This document shows, piece after piece, positions 1 to 5,915 of a stretch of 8,325 bases of DNA; within the stretch, counting starts at the first letter, position 1, and each line of letters opens with the position of its first letter. A program made the translations under genes and the position numbers. The stretch is from the NCBI GenBank assembly GCA_007130415.1, contig SLSN01000020.1, positions 1-8,325 of the forward strand, read 5' to 3'. The DNA is from Patescibacteria group bacterium. Lineage in GTDB: Bacteria > Patescibacteriota > Dojkabacteria > SC72 > T1SED10-24. The notes below the pieces were generated by a model that saw only the letters and a program-made list of their open reading frames with translations, was not told where the DNA came from and ran no database searches.

Positions 1-1323
1 CTCAGATTTCATATAGATTACATTCTTATCATCAAACTTTAAATACCTTTTATCCAATGTCAAAAAAGTGATATCACCATCAACAACAGATTCTACAACT
101 TTACGATATGCTTGCTCTCTTTCCTTGCCTAACTCAAAAATACCATAATTAAAAGCAAATTTCTTTTTAGCTTCGAAATTCTTTGCAACATCCAGCGCTG
201 AAAGAAAACCATCTAAATTAGAATTGTAACCGTCATTTACTATTGTTGCACCGTTAACTCCCTTATGAACTGAGAGCTTACTATACAAAGGCTCCATCTT
301 CGCAATTGCCTTTTGAATAGTTTCATAGCTTATCTTTAATTCAAGAGCCAAAGCTATTACACCAAGTAAATTTATAGCCTGATGATTGCCCAGAAGGGCA
401 GTGGTAAATTTATATTCCTTACCAAAACCACTAAACTCAACAAACATCATCCTTTTTTTGTATTTCAAATCTAAAATCTTAAAATCAGCATCTTCACTCC
501 AACCATAAGTTATTGTTTTAGCCTTTACATTTTCAAATAATCTCTCCCTATGATTATTATCGACATTAACCACAGCAACACCATCCTCTGGCAAAGCCCT
601 AAGTAATTCAGACTTTGCTTGGACCAAATTCTCAATACTACCAAACAAATCCATGTGCTGATTACCTATTCCTGTTAAAACACCATACTTAGGCTTAACA
701 AAACTACAAATTTTTTCAATTTCTCCAATTTTGTAAGCACCCATTTCACAAACAAAGAAGTCTAAATCCTTGTTTAGCTTTTCCTTAATTTCTAAAGCAA
801 CACCAATATCAGTATTCCTATTTCCCGCAGTCCTCTCTATATTATATTTCTCTGAAAAAATCTGATAAAGAAATTCCTTCATAGAACTTTTTCCGAAAGA
901 GCCAGTAACACCTATCATTCCAACGTCAAGACTCTCAACAATCTCACTTGCCTTTGCTACAGTTCTCCTTCTAACAATATTCGCAAATGGAGTAACAATT
1001 ATGGATGCAAAGAAGACAAGGTCTTTGGCTATAAAATAATTCAGTAAAGCTAGTAGAAAAATAACAGTTAGATTTTCAATGAAAAAGACAAATACTAGAT
1101 AATTTAATAGTAGAAGAAAAACCAAAGAAAAGGACGCTATCATAATATTACGAACTGTTTTAGCAGGAAAAACAATCTTTGGATAAATTAAACTGCCAAA
1201 ACCCGAGTCCCTAAGCATAGTCATAAATCTATCAAAACGATATTCTGTTATTTGAAGCTGATAAATCTGTCTAAAAGCAAAAAAGTAAGAAACAATTGCT
1301 GTTAAAAAAAGTACATATATCAT
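1..1323 (-). CDS. murF: Membrane-anchored MurF-like Mur ligase (UDP-MurNAc-tripeptide--D-Ala-D-Ala ligase family), C-terminus cut by window edge
   Basis: 441 codons are visible and no stop is reached, so the C-terminal end (roughly the last 50 residues, judging from E. coli MurF) lies outside. MurF joins D-Ala-D-Ala to the peptidoglycan precursor using ATP. Seen: an N-terminal hydrophobic helix at about residues 2-17, an amphipathic Q/E/Y/R-rich stretch at 19-40, and two or three membrane segments at about 58-82 and 84-113. The Mur ligase core follows: P-loop GVTGSFGKSS (138-147), TAGNRNTDIG (165-174), CEMGAYKIGEIE (192-203), the QH/DLFGSIE block (222-231), NDGYNSN (363-369) and GIFELGK (394-400). 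The EMGA, FGSIE and YNxN motifs are specific to MurF among the Mur ligases. The usual UDP-MurNAc-binding N-terminal domain is absent; the membrane region stands in its place. ATG is chosen because it overlaps the TGA of the upstream hydrolase (ATGA), implying coupled translation. No Shine-Dalgarno is seen. Confident on family, less so on exact substrate. Confidence 0.88.
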   Translation of the reverse strand, partial: MIYVLFLTAIVSYFFAFRQIYQLQITEYRFDRFMTMLRDSGFGSLIYPKIVFPAKTVRNIMIASFSLVFLLLLNYLVFVFFIENLTVIFLLALLNYFIAKDLVFFASIIVTPFANIVRRRTVAKASEIVESLDVGMIGVTGSFGKSSMKEFLYQIFSEKYNIERTAGNRNTDIGVALEIKEKLNKDLDFFVCEMGAYKIGEIEKICSFVKPKYGVLTGIGNQHMDLFGSIENLVQAKSELLRALPEDGVAVVNVDNNHRERLFENVKAKTITYGWSEDADFKILDLKYKKRMMFVEFSGFGKEYKFTTALLGNHQAINLLGVIALALELKISYETIQKAIAKMEPLYSKLSVHKGVNGATIVNDGYNSNLDGFLSALDVAKNFEAKKKFAFNYGIFELGKEREQAYRKVVESVVDGDITFLTLDKRYLKFDDKNVIYMKSE

Positions 1324-2057
1324 TTTTTATTTAAAAAACAAGTTATATCTTCAATCACCTTTTCAGTCTTTGCAGATTGTATATTGTGATTAACACCTTC
1401 GTAAACTCTCAATTCAGACTTTTTCAATTTTTTGTGTAAAAAATATCCATCCTTTACGGGAACAAATAAGTCAGCATTACCCCAAATTACCAGCGTTTTA
1501 ACTTCTACTTTGTGCAAAATTGGGACCAAAGTTTGTACTACAAGTTTTTTGAAATTTTCTTCCAAATGAGGATGCCTTAGAACTTGAGAACCAGGATAGA
1601 ATATTGAATAGCCAATTTTTCTAATGGGGTAGAGAACAGGCTTTAGTTTCGAATAAAAAGGGATTTTTTCTGAAAATGAAGTTTTTACTTCTCCCTTTCT
1701 TCTAAATGCGGGAGCAAGTAAAATCATTTTTTCCATAACATTATAATTCGCAGCCAAATATATACCGATAGAACCTCCAAAAGAGTGTCCACAGTATATA
1801 ACTTTTGATTTAATAACTTCATCTATAAACAACCTAACAAGATTAGAATATTCGGCTATACCCCAATCAGGATCTGGATTTTCACTTTTGCCAAAACCTG
1901 GTAAATCCAATCTATAGCATTTGTAGTTTTTAGAAAAATGATCATAAAGACCATCCATACTATGTAAATCACCACCCCAGCCATGTACAAACAAAATCAC
2001 ATCACCAGTTCCACTAAACTCATAATTTATACTTTTATCCATTAGCTTTATTTTCAT
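1320..2057 (-). CDS. Alpha/beta-hydrolase fold protein
   Basis: 245 residues, a normal length for a soluble single-domain alpha/beta hydrolase. Seen: oxyanion-hole motif HGWGG (25-29), DLPGFGKS (51-58), nucleophile elbow GHSFGG (90-95) with Ser92, an acid candidate Asp196 in GNADLFVP, and the catalytic His224 in GVNHN. The Ser-Asp-His triad is thus complete and the enzyme should be active. No signal peptide or membrane helix is seen, so it is probably cytoplasmic. The substrate cannot be read from sequence: esterase, thioesterase, peptidase and haloperoxidase-like members share these motifs. It is first in a minus-strand pair with the murF-like gene, the two overlapping by four bases (ATGA), so they are probably co-transcribed and translationally coupled. 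A role in wall precursor or lipid-linked intermediate handling is inference from location. The start ATG follows a TAGAAT hexamer by six bases. Confidence 0.9.
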   Translation of the reverse strand: MKIKLMDKSINYEFSGTGDVILFVHGWGGDLHSMDGLYDHFSKNYKCYRLDLPGFGKSENPDPDWGIAEYSNLVRLFIDEVIKSKVIYCGHSFGGSIGIYLAANYNVMEKMILLAPAFRRKGEVKTSFSEKIPFYSKLKPVLYPIRKIGYSIFYPGSQVLRHPHLEENFKKLVVQTLVPILHKVEVKTLVIWGNADLFVPVKDGYFLHKKLKKSELRVYEGVNHNIQSAKTEKVIEDITCFLNKK

Positions 2058-2063
2058 AGGTGT

Positions 2064-2069
2064 ATTCTA
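2064..2069 (-). promoter_or_regulatory. Putative -10 hexamer (TAGAAT) for the hydrolase-murF unit
   Basis: On the minus strand the sequence reads TAGAAT, then acacct, then the ATG of the hydrolase. The hexamer matches TATAAT at five of six positions and its end is six bases from the start codon, which would place the transcription start at or next to the A of ATG. No clear -35 box is seen. Same arrangement as at four other genes in this window. Confidence 0.5.
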
Positions 2070-2119
2070 TCAAAAAAAAGAACAAAATATTGGACTTTCA
2101 TTATACCCCCGTTTTATCG

Positions 2120-2125
2120 TATACT
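2120..2125 (+). promoter_or_regulatory. Putative -10 hexamer (TATACT) for murE
   Basis: TATACT is followed by six bases and the ATG at 2132, so transcription would start at the start codon. A TTGGAC at 2090-2095 resembles a -35 box but is 24 bases away, too far for a standard sigma-70 promoter; a non-standard or -10-only promoter is more likely. It lies in the 74-base gap shared with the divergent hydrolase gene. Confidence 0.5.
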
Positions 2126-2131
2126 TACCGA

Positions 2132-3409
2132 ATGAATACAAATATCATCCCTCAACAAGTAAAAAATTGGAAGCATTACTTTACTGCTCTCTTTTACTGT
2201 AAAAAGTATGGGAATCCGTCAAAAAAGCTAAAAGTCATCGGAGTGACAGGCTCTGATGGTAAAACAACAACAGCAAATATAATCTATACGCTCTTAAAAG
2301 AAGCTGGTTTTAAAGTAGGAATAATATCAACATTGAATGTAAAAACTCAAGAAAAAGAATTTCCTTTAGATTTCCACGTAACAAATCCTGCTCCAAAGGA
2401 TTTGCAAAAATTCTTAGATATTATGGTAAAAGAGGAGATAGAATACGTAATCCTAGAAACAACTTCTCACGGATTGGATCAATACAGAGTAGCAGGGATT
2501 AAATATCATTTTTCTGTCTTTACGAATGTAAGCCACGAGCATTTAGACTATCACAAAACATATGAAAAGTATTTAAAGGCAAAGAGTAAGTTAATTCACT
2601 ATACGAAGAAAGACGGGGTTGTTGTTCTAAACAAAGATGATCAATCATTCAAGACTCTCTGTGAACTAGCTACAGATTTAAATCGCAAGATACTTACATA
2701 TGGTTTTACTCAAAACTCCGACATTAAAGCTGACGAATTTGTGACAGAAGACAAAAATATGGATTTCTTTTTGAGTATAAATAAAAAGAGGAAGCAAAAA
2801 TTCTCAACAAACTTAAAAGGTAGATATAATATTCACAATATAATGGCTTCGATAGCTGTTGCATTAGAGTTGGATATTGATACAAGAAAAATCAAACAAG
2901 CTCTTCTCAAAATTCCGATATTGGAGGGAAGATGGGAAGTTATTAAAGAAAAACCTTTTCAAATTATCGTTGATTTTGCACACACACCGAATGCGTTGGA
3001 AAATGTATTGAAAAGAGGGGATCAAATTAGAAAAAAGGGAAATAATTTAATCGTAGTTTTTGGATGTGCAGGTAAAAGAGACAGGTCAAAAAGGCCTAAA
3101 ATGGGAGCCGTCAGTGCAAAATACGCAGACAAAATCATTCTAACTGCAGAGGATCCAAGAGGAGAAGATGTGCAGTTGATAAATAAGGAAATAATAGATG
3201 GTATGCAAGAGGTTCAGAAAAATGGAATCGAATATTTTAGTATTCCAGATAGAGAAAAAGCTATCCAAAAAGCTCTTGAAATAGCAAAAAAAGGTGACAT
3301 TGTAATAACAACAGGTAAAGGACATGAAAAAAGTATGAATCTCGATGGTAAAGAGGAACTACCTTGGGATGAAAAAGAGACAATACTAAAACTATTGAGA
3401 AAAAATTGA
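2132..3409 (+). CDS. murE: MurE-type Mur ligase (UDP-MurNAc-dipeptide--diamino acid ligase) with short N-terminus
   Basis: 425 residues from this ATG. MurE adds the third stem amino acid (meso-DAP or Lys) to UDP-MurNAc-L-Ala-D-Glu with ATP. Seen: P-loop GVTGSDGKTTT (37-47), ETTSHGLDQYRV (109-120), FTNVSHEHLDYH (130-141), Lys151 in the KAK segment as the likely carbamylated lysine, GRYNIHN (230-236), DFAHTPNALENVL (281-293), GCAGKRDRSKRPKMG (311-325), EDPRGED (340-346) and GKGHEKS (395-401). The GKGHE and DPR motifs mark MurE specifically. Only about 36 residues precede the P-loop, against about 100 in E. coli MurE, so the uridine-binding domain is essentially missing. A GTG at 2060 would add 24 residues, but these would be encoded by the promoter region and start two bases from the divergent gene; ATG 2132 is preferred. 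Its TGA is followed 11 bases later by the next ATG, so the genes are probably one operon. Confidence 0.9.
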   Translation: MNTNIIPQQVKNWKHYFTALFYCKKYGNPSKKLKVIGVTGSDGKTTTANIIYTLLKEAGFKVGIISTLNVKTQEKEFPLDFHVTNPAPKDLQKFLDIMVKEEIEYVILETTSHGLDQYRVAGIKYHFSVFTNVSHEHLDYHKTYEKYLKAKSKLIHYTKKDGVVVLNKDDQSFKTLCELATDLNRKILTYGFTQNSDIKADEFVTEDKNMDFFLSINKKRKQKFSTNLKGRYNIHNIMASIAVALELDIDTRKIKQALLKIPILEGRWEVIKEKPFQIIVDFAHTPNALENVLKRGDQIRKKGNNLIVVFGCAGKRDRSKRPKMGAVSAKYADKIILTAEDPRGEDVQLINKEIIDGMQEVQKNGIEYFSIPDREKAIQKALEIAKKGDIVITTGKGHEKSMNLDGKEELPWDEKETILKLLRKN

Positions 3410-3420
3410 TATCATTAAAT

Positions 3421-4107
3421 ATGGAATACATTTTTAAGGAATATAAAGGAAATTACGAGGATTACAAATTCCCTTACTTAGTATATTTACAAGCAAGTGA
3501 CGATGACAATATAAATGAAATCTATAAAAAAGGTTTTTTAGCTACAAGAATTAAAAAAAACTATTACTACTTAGCAAGAAATTTACGCATAGATTTAAAA
3601 GATTTTTCTCTAAACAGTGAAAACAGAAGAGTTTTGAAAAAGACTGAAGGTTTAGAATTAGAAAATAAAAAGCTAGAAGATTTTGAATTTGATTACAGAA
3701 TTAGTAAATTAGCTTCAGATTTTTTCAAAAAGAAATTCGGTAAATTGACAATAAGTCCACAAAAATTAAAGTGGATTTTTGAAGGAGAGTTTTTTACAAA
3801 CGTACTAGTTTACAAACTAAATGGGGAAGAAATAGGGTATTGCATAACAATGGAAACAGATGAACTTTTACATTACGCTTATCCTTTTTACAAACCAGAT
3901 TTCATTAGTTCAAATATAGGGATGGGTATGATGATAAAGGGGATAGAACAAGCGAAAGAAGACAAGAAAAAATACGTGTATTTAGGTACAGTATATTCAC
4001 CAGAATCCCTCTACAAAACACAATTCAGAGGAATTGAATGGTTTAATGAAAATACCTGGGACAAGGATATTGAAAAGCTAAAAGCTAAGATTAAAGAAGA
4101 AAGCTAA
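3421..4107 (+). CDS. Arginyl/leucyl-tRNA-protein transferase-like (ATE/Bpt family) GNAT-fold protein in the mur operon
   Basis: 228 residues from ATG 3421. An in-frame TTG at 3406, overlapping the murE TGA, would give 233 residues; ATG is preferred because every other start here is ATG. Two blocks resemble the ATE/Bpt family (COG2935), which moves an amino acid from charged tRNA onto an N-terminus: NLRIDLKDFSLNSENRRVLKK (54-74, compare the family's P-I-R-V-D-V...S-R-S-Q-R-R-V-L-K-R) and the GNAT-like HYAYPFYKPDF...GMGMMIKGIEQAKE..KKYVYLG (151-189). The segment IYKKGFLATRIKKNYYY (34-50) matches the family's 'L-x-x-G-F-R-R-S' region. The family's cysteine cluster is absent: the protein has a single Cys (141). 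It lies between murE and mpl, with its stop overlapping the mpl start (TAATG). Inference: it may add an amino acid to a peptidoglycan precursor, as Fem ligases do. No membrane segment. Family assignment is from recalled motifs; function unproven. Confidence 0.72.
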   Translation: MEYIFKEYKGNYEDYKFPYLVYLQASDDDNINEIYKKGFLATRIKKNYYYLARNLRIDLKDFSLNSENRRVLKKTEGLELENKKLEDFEFDYRISKLASDFFKKKFGKLTISPQKLKWIFEGEFFTNVLVYKLNGEEIGYCITMETDELLHYAYPFYKPDFISSNIGMGMMIKGIEQAKEDKKKYVYLGTVYSPESLYKTQFRGIEWFNENTWDKDIEKLKAKIKEES

Positions 4108-5504
4108 TGAAAGAAAAAATACACTTCATCGGGATAGGTGGTTCAGCAATTGCACCTCTGGCTACCATGCTTCACTCGCAAGGATATGAGATTTCTGGCT
4201 CAGATTATAATATTTTTGATCCAGCACTCACTCTTTTAAATAAAAATAATGTCAATTGGTACGAAGGTTTTAATCCAGAAAAAATAAAAGATGTTGATTT
4301 AATAATTATCGGTGGATCGATATTAATGAAAGACGAAAACAATCCAGAATACTTGGAAGCTAAAAGGCTTAACAAGCAAATAGAAAGTTTTACCTATTTA
4401 ATAAACAAGCATATTATCAAAGAAGAATCTATCGTTGTTTGTGGTACCTATGGAAAGACCACAATAACATCATTAATTGCTTGGATTCTGGAAGTTGCAA
4501 ATTTAGATCCTTCTTTTTTAATCGGTGGGCTACCTTTAAATTTTGAATACGGAATTAAACAAGGAAATTCAAAATATTCTGTTGTAGAAGGAGACGAATA
4601 CGCTGCTGCTTTTGGATTTGATATGTCTCCAAAATTTCTTCACTACAAACCAAAACACACAATAATCACTGCTACTCAATGGGATCATGTAAACCTTTAT
4701 CCCACAGAGAAGTCATACATAGATGCTTACAAAGACTTAGTAAAGCTGGTAGAAAAAAATAAAGGACAGCTTTATCTTTCAGAAGATGGTGAAAACAACG
4801 AAGAAGTATTAAAAGAATACAATGGTAAAAATCAAAGATATGGCCTTCAAAATGGAGAATTTACGGTTGATAATATTGAATTCAATGAACAAAATACTTC
4901 TTTTTCTGTAAAAAAAGCACATGAAGAAATAGGGGACTTTGAAACTCCGCTCATAGGTTTACATAACGTTGAAAATTGTCTCGCAGCAATTGCTTTAACA
5001 CATGACCTTGGGATTGATTTAGAAAAAATTCAAGAAGGCATAAAAACATACAAAGGAGTTAAAAGAAGATTAGAAGTCATAGGCGTAAACAGTAAAGGAG
5101 CAACCGTTATAGATGACTTCGCACACTCAGCAGTAAAGGCACAATCTACACTTGAAGCTTTAAGAACAAGATTTAAAGAGAACAAAATAATTACAATATA
5201 CTCACCCAGAGTTTCAGAAAGAGAATCAAAAGACACTTTGAAGTGGTACGAAAAAACTTTCAAGGATACAGACCACGTCATTATTCCGAAAATAACCGTT
5301 AAAAAATCAACAGAGAAAGAATTTAGAATACATGGTATTGATATAATAAACGCTATTAACAAAAAAGAGGGGGAAAAACACTACTTCCCTAAGGAAGATC
5401 AGATTTTAGAATTTTTAAAAAACAATTCAGATAAAGATACAATTATCGTTTTTATGAGTGCTGGAGGATGGGGTGATTTAATGGAAAAAGCTATTAATAT
5501 ATAA
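4107..5504 (+). CDS. mpl: Mpl/MurC-type Mur ligase (UDP-MurNAc:L-Ala or L-alanyl-gamma-D-Glu-DAP ligase)
   Basis: 465 residues, close to E. coli Mpl (457) and MurC (491). MurC attaches L-Ala to UDP-MurNAc; Mpl attaches the recycled tripeptide. Seen: dinucleotide-like loop FIGIGGSAIAPLA (7-19), SGSD (30-33), P-loop GTYGKTT (113-119), GDEYAAAF (162-169), PKFLHYKP (175-182), WDH (192-194), GLHNVENCLAA (284-294), KRRLE (319-323), DDFAH (336-340), SPR (366-368) and FMSAGGWGD (449-457). The FLIGG.P.NFE, DEYxxAF and KF.HY blocks are closer to Mpl than to MurC, which has EADESD instead. Odd: the P-loop has Tyr where MurC/Mpl have His (GTHGK), and FAHHP is FAHSA, losing a normally conserved His-Pro. 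The start overlaps the preceding stop (TAATG), so translation is probably coupled. With no other murC visible, it may be the working MurC; that is inference. Confidence 0.82.
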   Translation: MKEKIHFIGIGGSAIAPLATMLHSQGYEISGSDYNIFDPALTLLNKNNVNWYEGFNPEKIKDVDLIIIGGSILMKDENNPEYLEAKRLNKQIESFTYLINKHIIKEESIVVCGTYGKTTITSLIAWILEVANLDPSFLIGGLPLNFEYGIKQGNSKYSVVEGDEYAAAFGFDMSPKFLHYKPKHTIITATQWDHVNLYPTEKSYIDAYKDLVKLVEKNKGQLYLSEDGENNEEVLKEYNGKNQRYGLQNGEFTVDNIEFNEQNTSFSVKKAHEEIGDFETPLIGLHNVENCLAAIALTHDLGIDLEKIQEGIKTYKGVKRRLEVIGVNSKGATVIDDFAHSAVKAQSTLEALRTRFKENKIITIYSPRVSERESKDTLKWYEKTFKDTDHVIIPKITVKKSTEKEFRIHGIDIINAINKKEGEKHYFPKEDQILEFLKNNSDKDTIIVFMSAGGWGDLMEKAINI

Positions 5505-5509
5505 AATCA

Positions 5510-5515
5510 TATAAT
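5510..5515 (+). promoter_or_regulatory. Consensus -10 hexamer (TATAAT) upstream of the 130-residue gene
   Basis: A perfect TATAAT starts six bases after the mpl stop and ends seven bases before the ATG at 5523. This would start a leaderless transcript for the small gene independent of the upstream operon. No -35 box at the normal distance and no TG extension. In AT-rich DNA one TATAAT alone is weak evidence; the matching spacing at other genes strengthens it. Confidence 0.45.
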
Positions 5516-5522
5516 TTTCAAA

Positions 5523-5915
5523 ATGGAAAACATTAAAAACAACAAAAAAGAATTTCAAGCACCAGAGTTTCTAGATGCTCCTTATCTAACAGAAGAATAT
5601 ATTAAGGAAAATGGCTGGTATCCAGTACCTGATAAATGGTTTGAAGGTCAAGCACCAGAAAAATTATCCTACAGTACCTTTTTCGAATATGATGAAAAAG
5701 GTAGAATTCACAAAAAAACCGAATTTGGTTATGTACCTTGCAGAGGGACAAGAGAATTTAAAGTGGGTGACATAATGATAATGCAAGACTATGAGGGTCC
5801 TGATATAACTGAAAAATTTGTCCGCTTAAAACAGGAAGATGTAGATGCCTACGAAAAAGGAAAGTGGGATATGCTTCCAGAGGCTATTGTTGTACATGAA
5901 CCAGAGGACTCATAA
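5523..5915 (+). CDS. Hypothetical protein, 130 residues, unknown function
   Basis: I do not recognise this protein. It is charged and soluble-looking, with no signal peptide or membrane segment, a Lys/Asn/Glu-rich start, an aromatic patch GWYPVPDKWFEG (31-42), one Cys (73) in VPCRG, and an acidic tail. The segment REFKVGDIMIMQDYEG (77-92) has a beta-strand/turn pattern loosely like the 'VGD-hydrophobic' strand of PUA/ASCH-type small barrels; this is only a weak resemblance. It is 18 bases downstream of mpl on the same strand, could be read through from that operon, and also has its own TATAAT hexamer seven bases before the ATG. Its TAA overlaps the murB stop from the opposite strand by six bases. 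It looks real: it fills the whole gap between mpl and murB, and no better frame exists there. A tie to wall synthesis is by location only. Confidence 0.75.
   Translation: MENIKNNKKEFQAPEFLDAPYLTEEYIKENGWYPVPDKWFEGQAPEKLSYSTFFEYDEKGRIHKKTEFGYVPCRGTREFKVGDIMIMQDYEGPDITEKFVRLKQEDVDAYEKGKWDMLPEAIVVHEPEDS

Noticed and set aside
2090..2095. TTGGAC as a -35 box for murE
   Set aside because: It is 24 bases from the TATACT hexamer, outside the normal 16-18 base range.
2060..2131. GTG start extending MurE by 24 residues
   Set aside because: The extension would start two bases from the divergent hydrolase start and be encoded by the promoter region; it adds no MurE-like sequence, and ATG 2132 has a -10 hexamer at the standard spacing.
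3140..3325. Minus-strand open frame of 61 codons within murE
   Set aside because: Antisense to a strongly conserved MurE segment (EDPR to GKGHE); low-complexity Phe/Tyr/Leu product typical of an AT-rich shadow frame.
3407..3409. Recoded UGA (as in Gracilibacteria/SR1)
   Set aside because: murE, murB and the hydrolase end at TGA exactly where the families end, and reading through the murE TGA meets TAA three codons later.
3406..3420. TTG start for the ATE-like gene overlapping the murE stop
   Set aside because: The overlap is plausible for coupling, but every other start here is ATG and the five extra residues carry no family signal. A TATCAT at 3410-3415 also precedes the ATG, though five bases away and weak.
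5030..5362. Minus-strand open frame of 110 codons within mpl
   Set aside because: Antisense to conserved Mpl motifs (KRRLE, DDFAH); the hydrophobic product looks membrane-like only because it mirrors Lys/Glu-rich coding sequence.
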